From Flavobacterium sp. 90 (lineage in GTDB: Bacteria; Bacteroidota; Bacteroidia; Flavobacteriales; Flavobacteriaceae), in contig NZ_SMGE01000001.1 in assembly GCF_004339525.1 (NCBI RefSeq), forward strand, positions 496,001-560,000: 64,000 bases of DNA, read 5' to 3'. Positions 35,594 through 42,932 of the stretch are shown here, in pieces. Position 1 is the stretch's first letter. Every line of letters begins with the position of its first letter. The translations under genes and the position numbers were made by a program. The notes beneath the pieces are model-generated. The model did no database searches and was not told the origin of the DNA. It was given only the letters and a program-made list of their open reading frames with translations.

Positions 35594-35971
35594 GTTTTTT
35601 AATTTTTTATTTGATTCTGTGCGATAAATTACCTCTACTCGTTAATACCTACCATAAAATGTCATCAACAATTTTTTTTTGATCGTTTTGATGCAGTAAA
35701 GCTATTCTTAAAGCGAATATAAGAAATATTTTTACTACATTTTTTAGCTTTCTTGAAATTTAAATAAAAATAATTCCTAAGTTTTCACCTCATTTAAATC
35801 CTCTCTAAATCATACCTCAAATGAGTTATATCAAGTTTTTAAACATCAATAAATAATGCATTTAAATCGATTAATTAATAAATTTCTGATTGTCACTAAC
35901 TTTGTAATTACTGGAGGTGTAAAACCTGTAATATAAAGGTAGCTAAGTAATTCATGGATAGTTTTCATATC
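35594..35971. other. AT-rich gene-free stretch upstream of the cassette array
   Basis: No open reading frame of note. It should hold the promoter and any attI-like site for the leftward array, but no exact -7 box for the - strand was found. On the + strand TAACTTTG at 35897-35904 matches a -7 box and is followed by AGGTGTAAAACCT (a small hairpin) without any + gene, so a short RNA is possible. Otherwise nothing recognisable. Confidence 0.35.
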
Positions 35972-36520
35972 CTAAAATGACAAAAATTCAATTTCCGACT
36001 TTTTATCCAGTAGCCGCCAGCCTTCATCAGCAAGTATAAAATATACTTCATGAATCAATGTATCTTTCAATCCATTTTTAATTGCAGCAGCAAAAACATT
36101 TTTTTTTCGAATAGTAGTATATTCCACAATCGCCTTATTACCGGAGCTCATAATCCGGATGGCTACAATTGCTCCAAACTCTTCATCGGCTACTTTTACA
36201 CGTTGAATTTTATGTTTTTTATCTGCTGCAGGTGTTGGCAGTAAGTACGGTCTTGCTGCAGGGGTAAAACTCACGAAAGCCGTTGTATCACCAAATTTTT
36301 TGGTTTGAAGTACTTTTACAAATCCTTTTTCTACGAGTCCGGATTTAAAAATGGTGTAGGCATGCGTGGGATCACCACAGAAAATATCATGGTCTACAAT
36401 AGTAGGGTAATGATTTTTTTCCAGAATAAGGGCGGTAGCCAATTTCTCATCCAGCTTTTTAGGCTGGCAACCTGTTATGATCAGAATCATAGTGGCTAAA
36501 ATATAAGATAGATTTTTCAT
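35972..36520 (-). CDS. Putative lipoprotein
   Basis: A 182-residue lipoprotein with signal MKNLSYILATMILIITGCQ; C18 is the likely lipidated residue. The mature part is mixed alpha/beta with pattern FVSFTPAARPYLLPTP and ends DEGWRLLDKKSEIEFLSF, like small periplasmic NTF2-like proteins, but the match is weak. It may be cotranscribed with the 226-residue gene upstream (24 bp gap). Function unknown. Confidence 0.65.
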   Translation of the reverse strand: MKNLSYILATMILIITGCQPKKLDEKLATALILEKNHYPTIVDHDIFCGDPTHAYTIFKSGLVEKGFVKVLQTKKFGDTTAFVSFTPAARPYLLPTPAADKKHKIQRVKVADEEFGAIVAIRIMSSGNKAIVEYTTIRKKNVFAAAIKNGLKDTLIHEVYFILADEGWRLLDKKSEIEFLSF

Positions 36521-36544
36521 GTTTTTAAGTTTTAAATTATTTAG

Positions 36545-37225
36545 TTAATATTCTTTAATCTGTTTAATCATGCGCTCCAATGTTTCAATTGCTATTCGTT
36601 TATCCCTTTCTTCAAAAATGTAAGCCTTGCTTCGCATGGCATTGTATGAAAGATCCACTTTATTTGGAGTGGATAGAAATGGAACAATTGTTTTAAATAA
36701 ATGATTCATTGATTTTGAAATAAGAATTTTTAATTCATCAGATGCCCTAAGTATTAAGGCTGTCTGATCTGTCGAAAGCTTACATAAGACTTTATTAGAG
36801 GAAGAGTCTATAACGGAGGACTCACACATCTTCTTTTCAATAATTGGTAAAGGTTTGTTTAAATAGTTTGCAAATCTGGATTCTACAAAAGTTATTAATT
36901 CATCCAAACACGAAATTAAAGTAGCAGTTACCTCTTTTAAATGTTCTCTATGTTCATCATCGGTACTATTTATCTCTGTAATTTTATCTAAAAGAAATAA
37001 CAGCGATGAATAATAATTTCCAACTAAAATTTTAATCTGTTTCTCCTTGGTAAGCGAAAAAACCTGTACCGTAAATTGTGACTGAATTAAGAATGTTTGC
37101 TCGGTCGCTTTTTTAATAATCGCTTTGGATTGAATTGGAGTAATCATAGTAAGATCTGTTTTACCAGGATTAAGGGTTGAGGTCACCGTTAAATCCATCC
37201 ATTCTAAAAGATAGGTTTGAGTCAT
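36545..37225 (-). CDS. Unknown helical protein
   Basis: A 226-residue protein with no signal peptide or membrane segment and several amphipathic helices (about 68-125, 150-175, 205-226). No domain recognised. The long C-terminal helix ERDKRIAIETLERMIKQIKEY could be a dimerisation element. Sits between the lipoprotein gene and the AraC-type regulator gene on the same strand. Confidence 0.55.
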   Translation of the reverse strand: MTQTYLLEWMDLTVTSTLNPGKTDLTMITPIQSKAIIKKATEQTFLIQSQFTVQVFSLTKEKQIKILVGNYYSSLLFLLDKITEINSTDDEHREHLKEVTATLISCLDELITFVESRFANYLNKPLPIIEKKMCESSVIDSSSNKVLCKLSTDQTALILRASDELKILISKSMNHLFKTIVPFLSTPNKVDLSYNAMRSKAYIFEERDKRIAIETLERMIKQIKEY

Positions 37226-37334
37226 TTTTTTTACTTTTACTTAGTAAATATTTCTCTCGACTTGCAATCGACAGTACTCTAAATCAATGCTTATAGAACA
37301 TTCTTAACCCGGTCAAACATGTATTATAAAGTAT

Positions 37335-38255
37335 TTAATTAGAATTTAATTGTAAACGGTATTCTGAAGGAGACAGGGAAGTATGCCTTTTAAAAAAAGT
37401 ACTGAAAGCAGAAGAATTACTAAAGTGCAATTCTTCTCCAATATATAAAATGGTTAAATGATTGTTTTGCAGTAAAACTTTTGCTTCGAGGAGAATCGCT
37501 TCTTCAATAAATTGCTTCGCAGTTTTTTCTGTAACTTGTTTAACTATTCTACTAAAATGATCCGTATTAACACCTAAATAATTTGCGTAGTATTTTACAC
37601 TGTGTTGCTTTCTGCAATTCATTTCTAAAATTTTAAAAAATTGAAGAACTAGTTTTTCCCTTTTCGAATGCTGAAGTGATATATGCCAGGATGACCTGTG
37701 ATAGATACCTGCTAATTCATATAATAACAGATTAAAACTAAAAAGTATTATCTCATCTTTAAAAACATGCGAGCTAGGTCGTAATACTTTGCTATTAAGT
37801 AATGTCAATAAATCAATTAGTAATAAAACATCTTTACTTTTTAGAAAGATTTTAGAGGATAATTGGGTAATAAAAAATTCAAAATACCTAATATGAGGTC
37901 TTCGTATACTATTTTCAATAACAAAGTCTGTAGTAAATGACAGCAAGCAAATTTGTAATTGATCACTCATGATCAAAATTTCAAATGAAGTCTTTATAGG
38001 TATCACAAGGATCTCACTTTCAAAGACAGTAACTTCTGTATTATCTATTAGGATAGATAAGGAACCCGAATTTACAATCAGTATAGAGAAATGGTCTACC
38101 TTAAATAATTTACTCAAAGATTTTTTAGATGTAAATTTCTCAAAAATGTAAACTTGCAGGCCAATATGAAAATATTTTGATTTTTTGCTTACCACGACAA
38201 TACTCTTTATGAAATTATAATCAGTTAAAATAAATTTTACTTTATTAAAGCCCAA
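37335..38255 (-). CDS. AraC-family transcriptional regulator
   Basis: A 306-residue regulator. Residues about 40-175 form an AraC-type sensory cupin-like domain, and the last 100 residues hold the double HTH (HSVKYYANYLGVNTDHFSRIVKQVTEKTAKQFI... and ILYIGEELHFSNSSAFSTFFKRHTSLSPSEYR). The start codon is TTG at 38255 (MGFNKVKF), 9 bp after the stop of the small membrane protein gene, so it is probably in that operon. The ligand and target are unknown. Confidence 0.85.
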   Translation of the reverse strand: MGFNKVKFILTDYNFIKSIVVVSKKSKYFHIGLQVYIFEKFTSKKSLSKLFKVDHFSILIVNSGSLSILIDNTEVTVFESEILVIPIKTSFEILIMSDQLQICLLSFTTDFVIENSIRRPHIRYFEFFITQLSSKIFLKSKDVLLLIDLLTLLNSKVLRPSSHVFKDEIILFSFNLLLYELAGIYHRSSWHISLQHSKREKLVLQFFKILEMNCRKQHSVKYYANYLGVNTDHFSRIVKQVTEKTAKQFIEEAILLEAKVLLQNNHLTILYIGEELHFSNSSAFSTFFKRHTSLSPSEYRLQLNSN

Positions 38256-38264
38256 ATTGGCAAG

Positions 38265-38516
38265 CTACTCTGACATCAACCTAGACATCAATGTAACGGT
38301 AATAAAAAGTAAATTGGACATGCCGCTCACAAAAAGCAGGTAGGCCAGACTACGTGGACTATCACTTTTTATCTCGCCATTTGTGAGATAGCCAATTATT
38401 TCATCATAGGATAATAGATCTATGATGAAATAAAGACTAACAAGATTGAAAAGAATCAAGCACACAGTAAACACGTATGCTATTTCTTTTTCATAGCAAT
38501 AGATATAATACATCAT
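38265..38516 (-). CDS. Small two-helix membrane protein
   Basis: An 83-residue protein with membrane helices at about 13-35 (YVFTVCLILFNLVSLYFIIDL) and 58-80 (LAYLLFVSGMSNLLFITVTLM). No family recognised. It starts 8 bp after the putative lipoprotein and ends 9 bp before the AraC regulator, so the three genes form one leftward operon from the promoter at 39366-39398. Confidence 0.6.
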   Translation of the reverse strand: MMYYIYCYEKEIAYVFTVCLILFNLVSLYFIIDLLSYDEIIGYLTNGEIKSDSPRSLAYLLFVSGMSNLLFITVTLMSRLMSE

Positions 38517-38524
38517 AACTCAGA

Positions 38525-39253
38525 TCATTGATTGTATATCATGATTCCTGTTACAAGTGAACGTTTTATTGCCGTACAGGGATCATCAATTGCACCACTA
38601 ACCCCTGCAACACGGTGACCAGTAGAAGTGTCCCAGTCTTTATCTTTGCGTTCCAGAGCATAATACGTTGAATATCTCGCTATGGAGGAAGTGGTAAGGA
38701 TAATTCTCTTATCCTCACTGTTAAATGCCTGATTAGCTATCACAGCTGATTCAAAAGATATTATGTATTGATAAATTTCCTCGTAGGAATCATTTTCCCA
38801 TAAAAGGATATCATTCATAAAATTCGAAAGATTATCTTTTGCTGCAATTGTCATTGTAGAATTTAAAATAGTCTGATCTAGTTTAGACTGTGGATTATTT
38901 ATAATCTCTTGTATCACAATCAGATTGGGAGACAAATTTGTTCCTGAAGTTAAAAGCATTAGATCATTATTTTGAGCCGCTATAGTTTCGATCTGTTGAG
39001 AAATTTGTCCTATTGTGTTATACTGATAGTTACCTGATAAATAAGCATCAAGAATATCATTATGTAGTTTACCAGCAAAATCGTAAATGTTTGCAAGGTT
39101 TTCAGGGGTCATGTTTTGCACCAAACGTGCTGATTTTTCTGATTCCTTGCTACTGATTTTACTATCTATACTTTCTATATTATCAATAGTATCAGTAGTA
39201 CAGGAAACGATTAATAATGGTAAAATTATTAATCGTAATGAAATGTTTTTCAT
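38525..39253 (-). CDS. Putative lipoprotein of the regulated operon
   Basis: A 242-residue lipoprotein with signal KNISLRLIILPLLIVSC (lipidated C18). The mature part is helical (LANIYDFAGKLHNDILDAYLSGNYQYNTIGQISQQIETIA), with a C-terminal tail containing one more cysteine (DDPCTAIKRSLVTG). No domain known to me; similar short proteins occur near Flavobacterium peptide-type SusCD loci, which is only a recollection. A canonical promoter and operator-like repeats lie upstream. Confidence 0.65.
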   Translation of the reverse strand: MKNISLRLIILPLLIVSCTTDTIDNIESIDSKISSKESEKSARLVQNMTPENLANIYDFAGKLHNDILDAYLSGNYQYNTIGQISQQIETIAAQNNDLMLLTSGTNLSPNLIVIQEIINNPQSKLDQTILNSTMTIAAKDNLSNFMNDILLWENDSYEEIYQYIISFESAVIANQAFNSEDKRIILTTSSIARYSTYYALERKDKDWDTSTGHRVAGVSGAIDDPCTAIKRSLVTGIMIYNQ

Positions 39254-39365
39254 GATTAAAATGTGTTAAATGTGACCGACTAATTTTTTAGTCAGTTCAT
39301 TTCACCCGGGTAAGCAGAACTTTAATTTAGTACTCTACTAAATATTTTTGCTTTTGAATTCAAGG

Positions 39366-39398
39366 CAAATCTAAAAGTAGATTTTTTGATTTGCAAAA
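39366..39398 (-). promoter_or_regulatory. -33/-7 promoter for the lipoprotein operon
   Basis: On the - strand TAGATTTG (39373-39366) matches TAnnTTTG and TTTTG (39398-39394) is the -33 element, 20 bp apart: a full Bacteroidota promoter. It is about 110 bp upstream of the ATG at 39253. Confidence 0.75.
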
Positions 39399-39404
39399 CA
39401 TTAG

Positions 39405-39451
39405 TATGTGGATTTCCGAGAATAACAGTATGGATTTTCGGAAAATCCATA
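39405..39451. promoter_or_regulatory. Direct-repeat operator upstream of the lipoprotein promoter
   Basis: GTGGATTTCCGA (39408-39419) and ATGGATTTTCGG (39430-39441) are direct repeats 22 bp apart; the second is also half of a perfect inverted repeat, TATGGATTTTC-G-GAAAATCCATA (39429-39451). It abuts the -33 box of the leftward promoter and precedes the divergent TPR-HTH gene. A 21-22 bp spacing suits an AraC-type activator. A similar motif pair occurs at 52221-52256. Confidence 0.6.
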
Positions 39452-39607
39452 TACCTTTTTTAAATAAAAAAAACCTTAATTATCAATTGTTTACACTATA
39501 TTTAAGGCGATTTTTTTGAAAAATGTTAATGAGTCTTTTTATAAGCCTTTTATTTAGCTTTCAGAATGATTTTGTACAAAAAATAATGTCTCATTTTAAT
39601 TCAAACT

Positions 39608-41278
39608 ATGATTAGAAAGTATCTATTTATACTCTCTCTTTGCCTGGGAGATCAAATCTGCGCACAGGAAATCCATTTTAAAATTCCCGATACACTTCGA
39701 AATAAGAATTACGATTACCTTTTTGAAAGGATAGAAGAATCTGAAAAAGATAGTGTTAAAAAATCCTTATACCTTAAATCCTTTCTCGTAAAATCGAAAG
39801 CAGAAAATAATTTGGAAGAACTTGTAAATGGCTATAAAAACTATGTTCATCACTCGCCGGAAAATCTAAAACTGATCTATGTAGATAGTATGATTTATGC
39901 TGCAAAAAAATCAAAAGATAATGCATTAATAGGTTCAGCCTATCTTTCAAAAGGAATCGTATATTATGCCGCTAAAAAACATAATTATGCATTAGACAAT
40001 TATCTAATTGCAGATAATTATATTTCCAGAACAAATGATAAGTATTTGATATATAAGGTAAAATACAATATTGCAAATATAAAATACTACCTGGGATTTT
40101 ATAATGAGGCAATTTCTTTATTTAAGGAATGCATCGATTACTTTAAAGAAAACAACGATAGGGGCTATCTGAATTCCTTACATTCTCTGGGTCTTTGTTA
40201 TAATCGTCTTGGAAGTTATAGTTTATGTACAGAAATAAATGAGAAGGGATTATCAGAAGGACAAAGATTATCTAACAATGAGATGAAAGAGTATTTTATT
40301 ATCTCCGAAGGAGTTAACCAGTATTTCCGAGGCAATTATACTTTGGCTATTAGTAAAATCAACTATTCACTACCTGTCATTATAAAAAACAAAGATTTTG
40401 CAAATGAAGCTGTTGGCTATTTTTATATTGGGAAAAGTTATTGGGATCTTAAGAATCCTGAAATGGCTATACCTTATTTCAAAAAAGTAGATGATATTTT
40501 TAATAATAAAGGATACATTCGTCCTGATCTTCTCAATAGCTATGAATTATTAATCAGTTACTTTAAATCCAAAAAAAATCTTAACCTACAACTTTACTAT
40601 ATTGAGAAACTGCTTAAAGTAAATAATATTATGAACAGCAGATACAAATACGTATCGCAAAGAATTTACAAAGACTATAACACTAAAGAATTACTATTTC
40701 AGAAAAATAAAATTGAAAAGTTACTTGAAGAAAGAAAGCGTAATGACTTTATTTTCAATGGTATAATAGTTTTTTTATTTTTATCTGTGGTCTTTCTAAT
40801 TTATAATCATAGTAGGAATAAGAAAGTTTATCGTCAAAGATTCGATGATTTAATGAAAAAAAGTGAAACTGTATCCAAGTTTGAATCAAAAATCCTAAAT
40901 AACGGAATTGAAGATATAAATCTGGATACTGTAAAGGTTATATTGAAGCAATTAGAAAAATTTGAAAAGGATAAAAAATTTTTGGTGAAAGATTTGACGG
41001 AAGCAAAACTCGCGGTTCTAATTGATTCAAATATAAAATATCTTTCAAAAATAATATTACATTACAGAGGTAAGAAATTTGTAAAGTACATCAATGATCT
41101 AAGGATAGACTATTTGATAAAATTAATGAAAGAGGAAAAGAAATTTCAGAATTATACAAATAAAGCGCTATCAGAAGAAGCGGGTTTTAGTAGTAAAGAG
41201 CGTTTTACAAAAGCTTTTTTTTCCAGAACCGGAATGCCAACATCATATTTTATGAAAGAACTTAGAAAAGAGGACTAA
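39608..41278 (+). CDS. TPR-membrane-AraC HTH regulator
   Basis: A 556-residue protein with a signal-like N-terminus (YLFILSLCLGDQICAQ), TPR-type helices over about 90-340 (YLSKGIVYYAAKKHNYALDNYL, YNIANIKYYLGFYNEAISLFKEC), one membrane helix at about 378-397 and a cytoplasmic C-terminal AraC-type HTH (about 455-556; DLTEAKLAVLIDSNIKYLSKII and KALSEEAGFSSKERFTKAFFSRTGMPTSYF). Such regulators sense a periplasmic signal and control SusC/SusD loci. It is the natural candidate to bind the repeats at 39405-39451 and 52221-52256. Confidence 0.85.
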   Translation: MIRKYLFILSLCLGDQICAQEIHFKIPDTLRNKNYDYLFERIEESEKDSVKKSLYLKSFLVKSKAENNLEELVNGYKNYVHHSPENLKLIYVDSMIYAAKKSKDNALIGSAYLSKGIVYYAAKKHNYALDNYLIADNYISRTNDKYLIYKVKYNIANIKYYLGFYNEAISLFKECIDYFKENNDRGYLNSLHSLGLCYNRLGSYSLCTEINEKGLSEGQRLSNNEMKEYFIISEGVNQYFRGNYTLAISKINYSLPVIIKNKDFANEAVGYFYIGKSYWDLKNPEMAIPYFKKVDDIFNNKGYIRPDLLNSYELLISYFKSKKNLNLQLYYIEKLLKVNNIMNSRYKYVSQRIYKDYNTKELLFQKNKIEKLLEERKRNDFIFNGIIVFLFLSVVFLIYNHSRNKKVYRQRFDDLMKKSETVSKFESKILNNGIEDINLDTVKVILKQLEKFEKDKKFLVKDLTEAKLAVLIDSNIKYLSKIILHYRGKKFVKYINDLRIDYLIKLMKEEKKFQNYTNKALSEEAGFSSKERFTKAFFSRTGMPTSYFMKELRKED

Positions 41279-41336
41279 TAATACAGTTGAATTGTAACCT
41301 CGCTTAAATAAGTTTAGGCGATGTTATCTTCTAATA

Positions 41337-41924
41337 TTATTCTAAATTATGCTTTTCTATCAATCTTATATGTTCCTTGTAAATTTCAGAAAATTTTTCT
41401 TTTCTATAATTTATCAAATCAATAGAGTCGTTCAATAAATCCTGAAGTTTTATTCCACTATCTATATATTCAAAATCGTTAATTAAAGAAGTATCTGCAA
41501 TTTTGGGAAGAATATCAACTTTAAATCCTCTTTCTTTAAGATTTCTCAAATGACTAAATAATGAACAAATATTAGATATTCCTCCACCTGAACCTTGAAG
41601 AGCAAAGTATCCTAAAGCAAACTGAAAAATTTTTCCTGTTCTTTTTTCCTCGACTATGGGAGCAATTAAATTCCAAGCACTACTTTTTTTATCTTTCTGG
41701 ATAAAAAGATACACAATCACATTATCATTAATATTATCAATTAAATGAAATTGGTTAGTGGATAAAGTAGTTTTTGATTCCGTAAAATTTATTCTGTCAA
41801 TTGTTTCTGTACTTTCTAAATTCAAGATTTTATTTTTTTCTTTTTTATTAAAATTATTAGAAAGATTGAAAAAAGTGAATGATAAAATTGAATTTTTTAC
41901 TGCATTATTCTCTAATTTAAACAT
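41337..41924 (-). CDS. Unknown protein
   Basis: A 195-residue soluble protein with a beta-rich middle (FHLIDNINDNVIVYLFIQKDKKSSAWNLIAPIVEEKRTGKIFQFALGYFAL), a Gly-rich turn (LQGSGGGISNI) and a helical C-terminus. No domain recognised. It is isolated on the - strand between the TPR-HTH gene and a small regulator, with a terminator upstream at 41995-42011, so it may be a late cargo insertion. Confidence 0.55.
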   Translation of the reverse strand: MFKLENNAVKNSILSFTFFNLSNNFNKKEKNKILNLESTETIDRINFTESKTTLSTNQFHLIDNINDNVIVYLFIQKDKKSSAWNLIAPIVEEKRTGKIFQFALGYFALQGSGGGISNICSLFSHLRNLKERGFKVDILPKIADTSLINDFEYIDSGIKLQDLLNDSIDLINYRKEKFSEIYKEHIRLIEKHNLE

Positions 41925-41994
41925 AAGTCACGAAATTTTATTTTTTATAATTAAAACAACAACTGTATTGCTAATGTTAAGGTAAAATAAAAAA

Positions 41995-42011
41995 GGATGC
42001 GTATTGCATCC
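41995..42011. terminator. Terminator between two leftward cargo genes
   Basis: GGATGC-GTATT-GCATCC with an A-rich left flank and T-rich right flank. On the - strand it ends transcription of the 94-residue gene; it also works in the other direction. Confidence 0.75.
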
Positions 42012-42028
42012 TTTTTTATTTGTTTTAT

Positions 42029-42313
42029 TCATTTTTTTTCTTCAAAATAATCTTCATACAGTTTCTCTCCGTATTCTTTTTCTAGTATTTTAAAAAAATC
42101 TGATAAGGTAATTTCTTTGTAATAGCAAATTTTAGAAAGTGTATGCACTGGTATATTATAGTTGTCCGCACTTTTAATTTTTGCAATTATAGAATCATGA
42201 ACAACAAAAAAAGCAGCCAATTTATCATTTGAATCTCCTGGTTTAAACCAGTTAGTTCGGATAAATTCACAGATATAATTATTTATTTTATATATTTTTT
42301 TTGTTGTGCTCAA
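42029..42313 (-). CDS. Small HTH-like regulator
   Basis: A 94-residue protein whose middle part (LAAFFVVHDSIIAKIKSADNYNIPVHTLSKICYYKEITLSDFFKILE, about 32-78) follows the helix order of short Cro/CI-type HTH proteins (resembling the forms in small Bacteroidota regulators). No sensor domain. The resemblance is weak. Followed by the terminator at 41995-42011. Confidence 0.45.
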   Translation of the reverse strand: MSTTKKIYKINNYICEFIRTNWFKPGDSNDKLAAFFVVHDSIIAKIKSADNYNIPVHTLSKICYYKEITLSDFFKILEKEYGEKLYEDYFEEKK

Positions 42314-42400
42314 TTAAATGTAATTAGTTTAGTCTAAGCAAATAAAAAGACTTAAATTAAAATTTTCACACGCGATAGCGTGCGTTTCGAATAATTTTAT

Positions 42401-42408
42401 TATATTTG
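42401..42408 (+). promoter_or_regulatory. -7 promoter box without an obvious + gene
   Basis: TATATTTG matches TAnnTTTG. The next + gene, the SusC-like gene, is 525 bp away, so it would have a very long leader, or the box drives an RNA through the hairpin region at 42512-42573. A small hairpin ACGC-GATA-GCGT lies just before it (about 42370-42382). Confidence 0.4.
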
Positions 42409-42511
42409 ATTTTAATTTTACAATTAAAATATTTGATTGTAAATTTGCGAACCTTATAAAATTCATGAGGCATTCGCTTTGAATCTCGTTATCAAAAACT
42501 GGTAATTTTAG

Positions 42512-42573
42512 CACGCGAGATGATAAGTAAGATGCTCACGTCCTATGGCGTGGGCTCACTTATTCGTGTGCGG
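42512..42573. repeat. Long imperfect hairpin in the gap before the SusC-like gene
   Basis: ATAAGTAAGATGCTCACG and CGTGGGCTCACTTAT pair around the loop TCCTATGG; outer bases GCACGCGA and TTCGTGTGC extend the stem. GC content is above that of its surroundings. It lies within a 42515-42932 gap that otherwise holds the small reading frame below and the hairpin at 42854-42889. Confidence 0.55.
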
Positions 42574-42688
42574 GTATACCAGTACCTTGATAGCGTTTAA
42601 GATGAGTTCTGCGCCATTTTTTATTCGCTTGGTACAATTCTCTACTTTTATTCCTAGCAATGTTTCTCCATTTTTCAAAGTCTCGCAT
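42560..42688 (-). CDS. Possible 42-residue basic protein
   Basis: An ATG directly after an in-frame TAA opens a frame MRDFEKWRNIARNKSREL... ending GTGIPAHE and TAA. It has 13 Lys/Arg and 2 Trp, an amphipathic helical pattern (RNKSRELYQANKKWRRTHL), and no internal low-complexity, which is more protein-like than random frames here. The hairpin at 42512-42573 overlaps its end. No family known to me. Confidence 0.35.
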   Translation of the reverse strand: MRDFEKWRNIARNKSRELYQANKKWRRTHLKRYQGTGIPAHE

Positions 42689-42853
42689 TTAGCTATTACC
42701 TAACCAAACCTGCATGACTTATGAATTAAAAAAAATTACTGCTATTTTTTACTGCCTGCACTGTCTCAATTTTTATTATGAATTAGTCAACTGCAAAGTT
42801 TTATAGGTTTTTAAAAAAGGCAAGATTACATGGCTTTATCTAAGCTAAAAAAA

Positions 42854-42889
42854 AGCTCTCTAACCCGCGATCAACAAGTATAGAGAGCT
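42854..42889 (-). terminator. Leftward terminator 44 bp upstream of the SusC-like start
   Basis: AGCTCTCTA (42854-42862) and TAGAGAGCT (42881-42889) form a perfect 9-bp stem. The T run (eight T) is present only when read on the - strand, so it would end a transcript antisense to the 5' end of the SusC-like gene, not the sense message. Confidence 0.55.
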
Positions 42890-42932
42890 GAATTAATAAA
42901 ACTTTCGTTTCAAATTAACTAACCCCAAAATT

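Noticed and set aside
42329..42514. 61-residue - strand frame between the small HTH gene and the hairpin region
   Set aside because: It lies over a promoter-like box and hairpins, has no domain or signal, and the sequence looks like translated AT-rich intergenic DNA.
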